A model generated the notes under the pieces. The model searched no databases. It saw only the letters and a program-made list of their open reading frames with translations, and was not told the DNA's origin. From Salisediminibacterium beveridgei (lineage in GTDB: Bacteria > Bacillota > Bacilli > Bacillales > Salisediminibacteriaceae): a stretch of DNA of 64,000 bases. Position numbers and translations under genes: made by a program. This document shows positions 17,179 to 25,703 of the stretch, one piece after another. The number at the start of each line of letters is the position of its first letter. Within the stretch, counting starts at the first letter, position 1. The DNA lies in the NCBI RefSeq assembly GCF_001721685.1, contig NZ_CP012502.1:868001-932000 (forward strand). The letters run 5' to 3'.

Positions 17179-17970
17179 TTAAATCAGGAATTCCGGTTCC
17201 GGCTGTTTGTGAATGAAATCAAATTCATCCAGAATCCAGTTCCGGTAGTAATGAAAATTCTCGTGGGAGCGGTCTCTGGGTTTGGAATATTGAATGTCGA
17301 TACTTTTCCGGATTCTTCCGGGGTCGGATTCCATCAGGAACACCCGGTCAGACAGGTAAACCGCTTCTTCAATATCGTGGGTGACGAGCACGATGGTGGT
17401 CCCTTCCTGCTGCTGGATTTTCAACAGTTCATCCTGAAGATAATAGCGGTTGAACGTATCCAGAGCCGCAAATGGTTCATCCATCAGGATCAGCTCCGGA
17501 CGGATCGCAAGGGCTCTCGCAATGGCAACCCGCTGTTTCATCCCGCCGGAGAGCTGTTCCGGGAACTGTTTGGCGTGCTGATCCAGTCCGACGAGCTTCA
17601 AATAATGCATGGCCCTGTCCTTAGCTTCTTCCGCGGGGAGGCCTTCGGGTTCAAGTGCAATCAGGACGTTGGATAAGACGTTTCGCCAAGGCAGGAGTGC
17701 ATAGTCCTGGAACAGCATAATTGCCCGTCTCGAAGGTGCGGTGATCGATTTCCCTTCAAAAGTAATCCGGCCTTCGGAAGGTTTGGTGAATCCGCCCATC
17801 AGATTCAGCAAAGTACTTTTGCCGCAGCCACTTTTTCCAAGAAGTGAGATGAATTCACCTTGATGAATATCAAATGAGATATTTTTCAGAACCGTTTCCG
17901 CAGTCGACGGCTGGCCGAATCGTTTATGTACTTGTGATAAGGATAGAAGAGGAGCAGTTGATGCGGTCAT
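17179..17970 (-). CDS. ABC importer ATPase (SsuB/NrtD type)
   Basis: A 263-residue ATP-binding subunit with Walker A GKSGCGKST (about residue 43), Q-loop LFQDYALLPW, signature LSGGMKQRVAIARAL, Walker B LILMDEPFAALD and switch His in VLVTHDIEEAVYLSD. FNRYYLQDELLKIQQ is typical of the nitrate/sulfonate/taurine branch. It heads the operon ATPase, binding protein, permease, DUF4242 and acyl-CoA dehydrogenase-like. It is divergent from the DUF429 gene, with a 160-base promoter region between them. Confidence 0.94.
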   Translation of the reverse strand: MTASTAPLLSLSQVHKRFGQPSTAETVLKNISFDIHQGEFISLLGKSGCGKSTLLNLMGGFTKPSEGRITFEGKSITAPSRRAIMLFQDYALLPWRNVLSNVLIALEPEGLPAEEAKDRAMHYLKLVGLDQHAKQFPEQLSGGMKQRVAIARALAIRPELILMDEPFAALDTFNRYYLQDELLKIQQQEGTTIVLVTHDIEEAVYLSDRVFLMESDPGRIRKSIDIQYSKPRDRSHENFHYYRNWILDEFDFIHKQPEPEFLI

Positions 17971-18134
17971 ATTTTCACCTTCCCTGATCTGATTAATAAA
18001 TCTGATCTGTTTACTGCGTTTTAACTATGGTAATCGTTTTAACCTGATATTGCAACCGATAATTGAAAATTTAATCTACTTATTAATATCTGGTGTTTTG
18101 TTATAATTAAAAGAAGAAACGGGGGTTTTCATTG

Positions 18135-18887
18135 ATGACAAAGTTCATGGGTCTGGGCTGGGATGTTGGCGGCTGGATGGGGAAGAATCACGGATTGGCA
18201 GTTTGCGTGTGGGACGGAGAATCCGACTGTGTGGTTTGGCCGAGTCAGCCTTTTGCAACCGCGATGCCAAAAGACCGGCTCTGGCGTGTTTCGGATTTGG
18301 TGGAAATGATGAAATCCGGTGATTCTTTCCATGAAGATATACGAATCACCGTCGGGGTGGATGCCCCTCTTGGTTATCCCGAGTTATTTACTCAGCTTTT
18401 GAACGGAAGTAAGGTGAAACAAACCCGGCCGGACCGGGAAATCGATAATCGCATGGCTTACCGGCAGACGGACCGTTACATTTATAAAACACGAAGCAAG
18501 AAACCGTTGTCCGCAAGCTTTGACCGGATCGGGAATAATGCAACAGTGGCGATGCTTCATGCAAATCAGTGGCGGGAAGAAGAAGGGTTTACCTTAGAGC
18601 CGCAGGATAACAGCAACGGATCTTCCAGAACGATCATCGAAGTGTATCCGGCACTCGTGAAAATGGCCCGCTATAAAAAAGTCCAGCCGTTTTTGGAAAA
18701 GCAGATGCCAGCAGGACTTGATTCAGGAACAGACGCCTATGATGCAGCCATTTGCGCGCTGTATGCCATGGCCTATCAGACGAAAGGGAAGCTGTTGCCG
18801 GAACTGGTACATCCAAAAGTGGCTGAACTGGACCAGGCCCGTCACGAAGGCTGGATCTTTCCGTTTGAACAGATTGAATCTGAATGA
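18135..18887 (+). CDS. DUF429-family protein (predicted RNase H-like fold)
   Basis: A 250-residue protein of the DUF429 family, which comparative work places in the RNase H-like nuclease superfamily. The landmarks are an early Asp in GLGWDVGGW, VGVDAPLGYP (about residue 77), IIEVYPAL (about residue 170) and the acidic C-terminal motif GTDAYDAAICALYAM. These acidic positions would bind metals if the protein is a nuclease; this has not been proved for the family. The ATG at 18135 follows ACGGGGGT by 8 bases, and a TATAAT-like box lies at about 18101. It ends at a bidirectional hairpin. Confidence 0.85.
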   Translation: MTKFMGLGWDVGGWMGKNHGLAVCVWDGESDCVVWPSQPFATAMPKDRLWRVSDLVEMMKSGDSFHEDIRITVGVDAPLGYPELFTQLLNGSKVKQTRPDREIDNRMAYRQTDRYIYKTRSKKPLSASFDRIGNNATVAMLHANQWREEEGFTLEPQDNSNGSSRTIIEVYPALVKMARYKKVQPFLEKQMPAGLDSGTDAYDAAICALYAMAYQTKGKLLPELVHPKVAELDQARHEGWIFPFEQIESE

Positions 18888-18892
18888 AGAAA

Positions 18893-18931
18893 AACCGACC
18901 CGGCCAGCACTCCGGATCGGTCTTTCTTCGT
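18893..18931. terminator. Bidirectional terminator
   Basis: AAAACCGACCCGG and CCGGATCGGTCTTT pair imperfectly with A/T runs on both sides, between the convergent DUF429 and radical SAM genes. Confidence 0.75.
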
Positions 18932-18959
18932 TTTACAGTCATAGTAAACCAGGACGTGA

Positions 18960-20087
18960 TCATTGAGCAGTTGATTTATTACGCCAGGCTTTTGGTATAT
19001 AGACACAATAAGGTTCGCTCTCCATATAATCTCCCGTGATCGCAAACGCTCTCGATCTCGAACCGCCACACACCTGTTTATATTCGCACACCCCGCATTT
19101 TCCTTTGTATTCGTCGGGGGAACGCAACGCTTTCATGACCGGCGATTCCCGGTAAATCATGGATAACGGTTCCTCTCTTACATTTCCAACCTTCACCGGC
19201 AACAACCCGCTGGGATACACATCCCCGATATGCGAGACGAAGACGAAGCCATTCCCGTCGTTGACCCCCTTGGGTGCTCTGCCCAATCCGTCAACTGTGC
19301 CGGTTTTACCGGACTGTAAGACATCCTGATATTCAGGCTGAACTTCTTTTGAACGGTTGGCTTCCCGCTGTTTTTCCTGAAGAACAACTCTCCGGTAGTG
19401 CTGGGCGGCGGTGGTTTTGACGTCAAAGGAAGAGGTTTTGGAAATCTGATACAGCCAGCGCATCACCCGCTCATGTTCAGTCGGAGAGATCATGTCATTC
19501 TCCTGTCCCCGGCCTGTCGGGACGAGGAAAAAGACACTCCAGAGGACGCATCCGAGGTCTTCAACGACCGCAGCCATCTCATCCAGGTGATCGACGTTGT
19601 ATTTGGAAATGACGGTATTGATTTGCACGGGCATATCCAGTTCATGCAAGTAAGAAATCGCATCCACCGTCAGTTGAAATGAACCGTCCGTTCCCCGGAA
19701 ATGATCATGGATCGCCGCCGTCGGGCCGTCTAGACTGAATGCCCAGCGGGATAAGCCAATTTCTTTCGCTTTTCGCATCGCTTCCATCGTGACGTTCGGG
19801 GTGGCTGACGGGGTCATGGAGACACGGATTCCCTGCTCAATCGCGTAAGAAGCAATACCAAAGACATCTTTACGCATCAATGGATCTCCCCCGGTAAAGA
19901 CGAGCATGGGGTTATTCATGTTTTTGAAATCGTCGATGAAGCGTTTCCCTTCCTCAAATGACAGTTCGCGGGGATCTCTCGTATATTGTGCTTCAGCTCT
20001 GCAATGCAGGCATTTCAATTCACAAGCCCGGGTCAGCTCCCAGATCACAATAAACGGGTCCTGGTCATAATTCATTGGGAATTTCAT
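18960..20087 (-). CDS. Radical SAM/SPASM protein (NirJ/AhbD-like, TIGR04053 type)
   Basis: A 375-residue iron-sulfur enzyme. The radical SAM cluster motif CELKCLHC (CxxxCxxC, about residues 22-29) comes first, followed by TGGDPLM and SLDGPTAAIHD. The C-terminal SPASM region has GKCGVCEYKQVCGGSRSRA plus a late Cys (EPYCVY). The architecture matches the NirJ/AhbD/PqqE-like group that modifies hemes or peptides. It is encoded next to ywiC and the nitrate respiration genes, which suits a role in anaerobic heme synthesis, but no substrate is proved. The ATG at 20087 is taken because GGAGGG stands before it; a TTG at 20105 is part of the same site region. Confidence 0.88.
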   Translation of the reverse strand: MKFPMNYDQDPFIVIWELTRACELKCLHCRAEAQYTRDPRELSFEEGKRFIDDFKNMNNPMLVFTGGDPLMRKDVFGIASYAIEQGIRVSMTPSATPNVTMEAMRKAKEIGLSRWAFSLDGPTAAIHDHFRGTDGSFQLTVDAISYLHELDMPVQINTVISKYNVDHLDEMAAVVEDLGCVLWSVFFLVPTGRGQENDMISPTEHERVMRWLYQISKTSSFDVKTTAAQHYRRVVLQEKQREANRSKEVQPEYQDVLQSGKTGTVDGLGRAPKGVNDGNGFVFVSHIGDVYPSGLLPVKVGNVREEPLSMIYRESPVMKALRSPDEYKGKCGVCEYKQVCGGSRSRAFAITGDYMESEPYCVYIPKAWRNKSTAQ

Positions 20088-20132
20088 GGTGGTTCCCTCC
20101 AACATTCATTTTGATGAAAAACCTGTACAATT

Positions 20133-20849
20133 CTAAAAATGAAGTGCCATGGCGATGAAGAAGACGACGGAATTCACGATTTCAACGACCCCGATTTTAC
20201 CAGGGCGGCTCAAGATTTTTTCATTGAGCAGCATGGTTTTCAGAAAGGTCAACAGCCCGGCTGCGATCAACGGCCAGGATGCATAGACGCTGAAAAAACC
20301 AATCAACAGCGCGTGATACACCTTCCCTGTGACTATGAACCGTTTGTTTCTCTTCTCTCTGATCAGGCTCTTCACATGGAAAACGCTGCCGGTGAAAAAG
20401 AGGAAGTTGAATAAGACGATCAAAAAGGCATTGTGGGTCACCTGTAAACTGGCCAGTTGCCAAGCGAGGAATCCGAGCCCGGACAGTCCGGCAATGGCAC
20501 ATAAATCATTGATAAACCAGCGCTCTTTCTTCAGCTTTGCGAACAGAATATTCATCAGAAAAAAAGGAAGGATCAAGAGTCCGGTCACGAATAACGCAGG
20601 ATCCATCACAAGGTACGGAACAGTGAACAGCAGCCCCGTGGAAAGATAAAGGATGAACGAAGGCCAGACGTCGTTGATCGATGGATTTTTAACCCACGTC
20701 AATAATGGTGCCTGTGCGAAATAGACGGCGAAAATACCGGTGAAAAATAATAGATGATGAATCGATAGTCCGGCTGCAAAGGCTGCCGACCAGAAAGGAA
20801 CGATCAGCATTGCCCACGCCCCGTGTTCTCTAGGTATGTACCATTTCAT
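20133..20849 (-). CDS. ywiC: YwiC-like membrane protein
   Basis: A 238-residue membrane protein with seven to eight hydrophobic segments and the YwiC landmark KWYIPREHGAWAMLIVPF at its N-terminus. In Bacillus subtilis ywiC lies beside fnr and narGHJI, and the same neighbourhood is found here. Its function is not established. It resembles prenyltransferase-like multi-pass proteins only in a general way. The ATG at 20849 is the last start before the conserved region; AGAGGAC lies 11 bases upstream. An FNR box and a matching -10 element precede it, so anaerobic induction is expected. The radical SAM gene follows 45 bases downstream and is probably in the same transcript. Confidence 0.9.
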   Translation of the reverse strand: MKWYIPREHGAWAMLIVPFWSAAFAAGLSIHHLLFFTGIFAVYFAQAPLLTWVKNPSINDVWPSFILYLSTGLLFTVPYLVMDPALFVTGLLILPFFLMNILFAKLKKERWFINDLCAIAGLSGLGFLAWQLASLQVTHNAFLIVLFNFLFFTGSVFHVKSLIREKRNKRFIVTGKVYHALLIGFFSVYASWPLIAAGLLTFLKTMLLNEKILSRPGKIGVVEIVNSVVFFIAMALHF

Positions 20850-20917
20850 CGTCTTCAGTCCTCTCAAGGTGAAATCAGTGTTTGTATCTTCAGTCTAGCA
20901 GGTTCAGTTTTTGAGGC

Positions 20918-20933
20918 TGTGATGAGCATCACA
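20918..20933 (-). promoter_or_regulatory. FNR box of ywiC
   Basis: TGTGATGAGCATCACA is a perfect TGTGA-N6-TCACA palindrome. On the minus strand a TAGACT -10 box (20892-20897) is centred 31 bases downstream, the spacing of a class II FNR promoter with the site near -41.5. Confidence 0.85.
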
Positions 20934-20944
20934 ATTCTGGAAAA

Positions 20945-20980
20945 AATAAAAAGGCAGTACTTGTCATAAGCACTGCCTTT
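20945..20980 (-). terminator. Terminator of fnr
   Basis: AAAGGCAGTGCT and AGTACTGCCTTTT (minus strand) form a hairpin followed by TTTATTTTTT, just past the fnr stop. Confidence 0.9.
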
Positions 20981-21000
20981 CGTTGGTTGATGAAGAGTGA

Positions 21001-21690
21001 TCAAATCACACAGTTCTGTACCCCGCATGTTTCACAGCTTAAGATGTCCCTGAAAAATTGAATGTCTTTAATATGATAAAATCGGTATTTTTTCTCCAGG
21101 ACGTCTTTTTGCCGCCATTTGCTGATGATCCGGCTGACAGTTTCCCTGGAAATCCCTAAATGTCTCGCAATATCCTGCACGGCGAACACCTGCTTAATCA
21201 GAATGCCATCAGGCATATCCTTTCCGTACATATTCGCGGCACGAATGAAGAATGAAGCCACCGCCCCTTCAGAACCAAAAGCCAGATAGTCGCGGAGTTT
21301 CGCTTTTGAGGCTTCGAGGGATTCGGCGATCCATCGGGTAAATTCAAGTCCGATTCTTCCGTTATCAACAATGATTTTTTCCATAGCTTCTTTTTCGATA
21401 TAAAAGACATCTGTTTTTTCAATGGCCTGGGCTGAATTCGAGTACGTGTTGCCGCTGAAAATGCCGATCTCACCGATGGAATCCAGCTCACCGCGAATAA
21501 ACACGGTAATCTCTTTATCCGGATCCAGTTCTTTATGAACACGAACGGTTCCTTTAGAAATGAAAAATATCCGATCGGAACTCTGTCCTTCTTTAAAAAC
21601 AAAATCGCCCTCTTGAAACGTTTCTTCTTTGGCGTTAATCATTAATAAATCGTAGTCATGGGGCTGCAGACGGGTTAAAAACGGTTTCAT
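21001..21690 (-). CDS. fnr: Fnr anaerobic transcription regulator
   Basis: A 229-residue Crp/Fnr-family regulator. It has an N-terminal cyclic-nucleotide-type beta-barrel, a long dimer helix and a C-terminal helix-turn-helix (QDIARHLGISRETVSRIISKW). The C-terminus CETCGVQNC gives the CxxCxxxxC spacing of the Bacillus Fnr [4Fe-4S] site, which unlike E. coli FNR lies at the C-terminus. When oxygen is absent the cluster allows DNA binding to TGTGA-N6-TCACA sites like those found in this window. A GTG at 21702 overlaps the ribosome site; the ATG at 21690 is used, 11 bases after AGAGAGG. A TATAAT-type box on the minus strand is at 21744-21749. The gene is divergent from narG. Confidence 0.95.
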   Translation of the reverse strand: MKPFLTRLQPHDYDLLMINAKEETFQEGDFVFKEGQSSDRIFFISKGTVRVHKELDPDKEITVFIRGELDSIGEIGIFSGNTYSNSAQAIEKTDVFYIEKEAMEKIIVDNGRIGLEFTRWIAESLEASKAKLRDYLAFGSEGAVASFFIRAANMYGKDMPDGILIKQVFAVQDIARHLGISRETVSRIISKWRQKDVLEKKYRFYHIKDIQFFRDILSCETCGVQNCVI

Positions 21691-21815
21691 GAGCTTGTTC
21701 ACCTCTCTATCATCAGGGTCATCAGGAATATCGACTGACTCTTATTATACAATAACCTGCTGGACAATCGACATTACAGAACAAAATGTTTTGAAATTGA
21801 TCATGATTGATACAG

Positions 21816-21849
21816 TAAAAAACCTGCCACGCGTCGTGTGCGGGTTTTT
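21816..21849. terminator. Terminator-like hairpin in the fnr-narG intergenic region
   Basis: AAAAACCTGCCAC...GTGTGCGGGTTTTT forms a hairpin with A and T runs on both strands. No gene ends here; it lies between the divergent fnr and nar promoters, where it may block read-through or be a relic. Confidence 0.6.
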
Positions 21850-21884
21850 CATTCACACATTTGTCACAAACCGGGGTGATTTTA

Positions 21885-21900
21885 AGTGACAATTATCACA
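21885..21900 (+). promoter_or_regulatory. Upstream FNR-like box of narGHJI
   Basis: AGTGACAATTATCACA differs from TGTGA-N6-TCACA by one base and lies 58 bases upstream of the main box. It could be a second activator site. Confidence 0.65.
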
Positions 21901-21942
21901 AAAAGGTTATTTTTCGTTGCGGAATTTTGACAACCGCTCTCG

Positions 21943-21986
21943 TGTGATTTTTGTCACTAGAGGATTGCGCTCCCCCTTGGTTAAAT
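21943..21986 (+). promoter_or_regulatory. FNR-dependent promoter of narGHJI
   Basis: TGTGATTTTTGTCACT (21943-21958) matches the FNR half-sites except the last base. A TTAAAT -10 element (21981-21986) is centred 33 bases downstream, about the class II spacing. Confidence 0.78.
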
Positions 21987-22022
21987 GGAACTGTATTCAA
22001 AACGAAACGGGGAGTGAGTCAC

Positions 22023-25000
22023 ATGGCGAATCATCGCTCGCGTGTATGGGACAAATTCAAATATTTAAAACCGACAGAGAAGATCGCAAACGAGCACACA
22101 CAGATCACTGAAGAAAGCAGAAGCTGGGAAGCGATTTACAAGCGGCGCTGGCAGCACGACAAAGTCATCCGAAGTACACATGGTGTGAACTGCACGGGTT
22201 CCTGCAGCTGGGACATTTACGTGAAAGACGGCATTGTCACCTGGGAAGGGCAGGCACTGAATTACCCGACAACCGGACCGGATATGCCCGAGTATGAACC
22301 GAGGGGCTGTCCAAGAGGGGCAAGCTTCTCCTGGTATATTTACAGCCCCCTGCGGGTGAAATACCCGTACGTCCGGAAAATTCTTCTGGAACTCTGGCGG
22401 GATGCGAAACAGCAGCATAAAAGTCCTCTGGATGCCTGGAAAAGCATCGTTGAAGATCCTGAGAAGGCCAGATCCTATAAGCAGGCAAGAGGAAAAGGGG
22501 GGCTGGTCCGAGCGGACTGGCAGGAGTCGAAGGAAATGATTGCCGCCTCCATGCTCTACACCTCACTGACCTACGGACCCGACCGCAACGCCGGCTTTTC
22601 ACCGATCCCGGCGATGTCGATGGTGAGCCACGCGGCAGGTGCCCGCTTTATGAACCTGATGGGAGGCCCGATGCTCAGTTTCTACGACTGGTACGCGGAT
22701 CTTCCGCCGGCATCGCCTCAGATCTGGGGCGATCAGACGGATGTGCCGGAGAGTGCGGACTGGTTTAACAGCAGCTACATCATGACCTGGGGCTCCAATG
22801 TACCCTTGACGCGTACGCCGGATGCACACTTTTTGGCGGAAACCCGCTACAAAGGAACAAAAGTCGTCTCCGTCAGCCCGGATTATGCAGAATCCACGAA
22901 GTTCTCCGACAGCTGGATTTCCATTAAGCAAGGAACGGACGGGGCATTGGCCATGGCCATGGGACACGTCATCCTGAAGGAATTTTATCACGATCAAAAA
23001 ACCCCGCACTTTGAACACTACGCACGTGAATATACCGATCTGCCGTTTGTTCTGACCCTCCGTGAAACAGAACAAGGTCTCACACCTGACCGGTATCTTC
23101 ATGCCACGGACGTCAGTATGGAAACGGGCAACGACCAGTGGAAGCCGCTCGTGTATAACAAGGCGACGAATGCTTTTGCCTCGCCGACCGGAACGATGGG
23201 CACCCGCTGGGAAGACAAACAGAAATGGACCCTTGACATGGTGGATGAGATCACTGGAGAAGACATCTCTCCGGCACTCAGCTTCATGGAGGAAACCGAT
23301 GAAACGAAGGAAATCATCTTACCGAACTTCACCGACGAGACGGAAACCGTCAACTACCGGGCCGTACCGGTGAAAGCCGTCGAACGAAACGGTGAAACGA
23401 TCTATGTCACGACGGTCTTTGATGTGATGATGGCCAACTACGGTGTCGACCGGGGACTGGGATCGCAGGCAGCGAAGGATTTCGACGACCTGCATCCGTA
23501 TACCCCGGCCTGGCAGGAGGCGGTGACGGGGGTGCCAAAGGAACAGGTCATTCAGATCGCCCGGGAATTTGCACAGAACGCCATCGATACCAACGGTCGC
23601 TCGATGATAATTATGGGCGCCGGCATCAACCACTGGTACAACTCGGACACCATCTACCGCACCGTGATCAACCTGATTCTCCTCGTCGGGGCACAGGGCG
23701 TCAATGGCGGCGGCTGGGCCCACTATGTAGGGCAGGAGAAGCTCCGTCCCGCGGAAGGCTGGCAGACGATCATGTCCGGTAAGGACTGGCAGGGTCCCCC
23801 AAGGCTGCAAAACGGGACGTCGTTCTACTACTTTGCGACGGATCAATGGCGCTATGAGGATCAGGGGATGAATGAACTGGCTTCGCCAACGGGAAAAGGC
23901 GCCCGCTACAATCACCCGGCAGACTATAACGTCATGGCGGCAAGACTGGGCTGGCTTCCGTCGTATCCGACCTTTAACCGAAACGGGATGCATCTGTACG
24001 AAGAAGCGGTAGAAAAGGGACATACCGATGCGAAAGCGATCGGCAGCTACATTGCAGATCAGCTCGTGAACAAAAAGCTGCAGTTTGCGATTGAAGACCC
24101 GGACAATCCGGTGAATTTCCCGAGAAATCTCTTCGTCTGGCGGGCGAATCTCGTCTCAAGCTCTGGCAAAGGCCATGAATATTTTCTGAAGCACCTCCTC
24201 GGTACGACCCATGGGCTCTTGGGGGACGACAGTGACAGCCTTCGCCCCGAAGAAATCAAATGGCACGATCAGGCACCGGAAGGGAAGCTGGATCTTCTGA
24301 TTAACCTGGAGTTCCGGATGTCCGGAACGGCGCTGTATTCGGACATCGTTTTGCCTACGGCGACCTGGTATGAAAAGAGTGATCTGTCCAGTACGGATAT
24401 GCACCCGTTCGTGCATCCGTTCAATCCGGCGATCCAGCCGTTATGGGAATCCCAGTCGGACTGGATGATATTCAAATCCATTGCAAAGACTGTCTCGGAC
24501 ATGGCCGAAAAAGAGGATATCGCATCCCGAAAAGAAGTGGTGGCCACCCCAATGCTGCATGACACACCGCAGGAACTGGCACAGCCGCTGGGTGAAATCA
24601 AAGACTGGTCCAAAGGGGAAACAGAAGCGATTCCCGGAAAGACGATGCCGCAGATTCACGTCGTCGAGCGGGATTACAAAAATCTCTATGCGAAAATGAC
24701 CTCTCTCGGGCCGAATGTCGGAACGCAGCCTTTTGGCATCAAGGGCATGAACTGGTCCATGGAAGAAGAGTATGAAGACATTAAAAAGCGAAACGGGACG
24801 GTGAAGGAAGGCTTTAGCGAAGGGTGTCCGGATATGTCCACGGATCTGAAAGTGGCGGAAACGATCCTGTCTCTTGCTTCCACCACCAACGGAAAAGTGG
24901 CGGTGAAAGCCTGGGCGGCCCTGAGTGAGAAAACCGGACGGGATTATGAGGACATTGCCAAGGAACGGGAAGGTGACCACTTTACCTTTGATCAGATTTC

Positions 25001-25703
25001 CGCACAGCCGAAGACGGTCATTACGTCACCGGCCTTCAGCGGCAGTGAAAAAGATGGACGCCGGTACTCGCCGTTCACCATGAACGTGGAACAGCACATC
25101 CCGTGGCGCACCATTACCGGGAGACAGTCGTTCTTCCTCGATCATGAGATGATGCATGAATTCGGTGAATCCCTGGCCACGTACAAACCGATATTGAAGC
25201 ACAAACCGTTTTTATCCGGCCAGCCGAATAAAGAAGGCAAGGAGATTACCCTGAACTTCCTGACACCGCACAACAAATGGTCCATCCATTCGATGTTTTT
25301 TGATTCCAAGCCGATGCTGAACCTCTTTCGGGGCGGGCCGACGGTCTGGATGAACCTCGACGACGCGGCGGATGCGGACATTGAAGACAATGACTGGATT
25401 GAAGTGTATAACCGAAACGGTGTTGTCGTCGCCAGAGCAGTCGTCTCGCACCGCCTGCCACGGGGGATGGCCTTTATGCACCACGCCCAGGACCGGCACA
25501 TTCACACGCCGGGGACGGATCTGACGAAAAACCGGGGCGGCACGCACAACTCACCGACAAAAATCCATGTAAAACCGACCCATATGATCGGCGGCTATGG
25601 ACAGCTGAGTTACGGTTTCAACTATTACGGACCGACAGGAAATCAGCGGGACATCAACGTGGTGATCCGGAAAATGAAGGAGGTCAACTGGTATGAACAT
25701 TAA
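22023..25703 (+). CDS. narG: Respiratory nitrate reductase, alpha subunit
   Basis: A 1226-residue catalytic subunit that reduces nitrate to nitrite at a bis-MGD molybdenum centre on the inner face of the membrane. The FS0 cluster ligands are His53, Cys57 and Cys61 in HGVNCTGSC, with a later Cys in EPRGCPRGASF. The region DWYADLPPASPQIWG and QTDVPESADWFNSS is the conserved segment that supplies the Mo-coordinating Asp. The length is typical. The ATG at 22023 follows GGGGAGTG; an upstream in-frame start at 21951 would lie in the FNR box. It overlaps narH by 11 bases. Confidence 0.98.
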   Translation: MANHRSRVWDKFKYLKPTEKIANEHTQITEESRSWEAIYKRRWQHDKVIRSTHGVNCTGSCSWDIYVKDGIVTWEGQALNYPTTGPDMPEYEPRGCPRGASFSWYIYSPLRVKYPYVRKILLELWRDAKQQHKSPLDAWKSIVEDPEKARSYKQARGKGGLVRADWQESKEMIAASMLYTSLTYGPDRNAGFSPIPAMSMVSHAAGARFMNLMGGPMLSFYDWYADLPPASPQIWGDQTDVPESADWFNSSYIMTWGSNVPLTRTPDAHFLAETRYKGTKVVSVSPDYAESTKFSDSWISIKQGTDGALAMAMGHVILKEFYHDQKTPHFEHYAREYTDLPFVLTLRETEQGLTPDRYLHATDVSMETGNDQWKPLVYNKATNAFASPTGTMGTRWEDKQKWTLDMVDEITGEDISPALSFMEETDETKEIILPNFTDETETVNYRAVPVKAVERNGETIYVTTVFDVMMANYGVDRGLGSQAAKDFDDLHPYTPAWQEAVTGVPKEQVIQIAREFAQNAIDTNGRSMIIMGAGINHWYNSDTIYRTVINLILLVGAQGVNGGGWAHYVGQEKLRPAEGWQTIMSGKDWQGPPRLQNGTSFYYFATDQWRYEDQGMNELASPTGKGARYNHPADYNVMAARLGWLPSYPTFNRNGMHLYEEAVEKGHTDAKAIGSYIADQLVNKKLQFAIEDPDNPVNFPRNLFVWRANLVSSSGKGHEYFLKHLLGTTHGLLGDDSDSLRPEEIKWHDQAPEGKLDLLINLEFRMSGTALYSDIVLPTATWYEKSDLSSTDMHPFVHPFNPAIQPLWESQSDWMIFKSIAKTVSDMAEKEDIASRKEVVATPMLHDTPQELAQPLGEIKDWSKGETEAIPGKTMPQIHVVERDYKNLYAKMTSLGPNVGTQPFGIKGMNWSMEEEYEDIKKRNGTVKEGFSEGCPDMSTDLKVAETILSLASTTNGKVAVKAWAALSEKTGRDYEDIAKEREGDHFTFDQISAQPKTVITSPAFSGSEKDGRRYSPFTMNVEQHIPWRTITGRQSFFLDHEMMHEFGESLATYKPILKHKPFLSGQPNKEGKEITLNFLTPHNKWSIHSMFFDSKPMLNLFRGGPTVWMNLDDAADADIEDNDWIEVYNRNGVVVARAVVSHRLPRGMAFMHHAQDRHIHTPGTDLTKNRGGTHNSPTKIHVKPTHMIGGYGQLSYGFNYYGPTGNQRDINVVIRKMKEVNWYEH

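Noticed and set aside
23319..24023. Long open frame (234 codons) on the minus strand opposite narG
   Set aside because: narG is certain on the plus strand and the region is GC-rich at third positions, which opens the opposite frames. No ribosome site or family pattern is seen.
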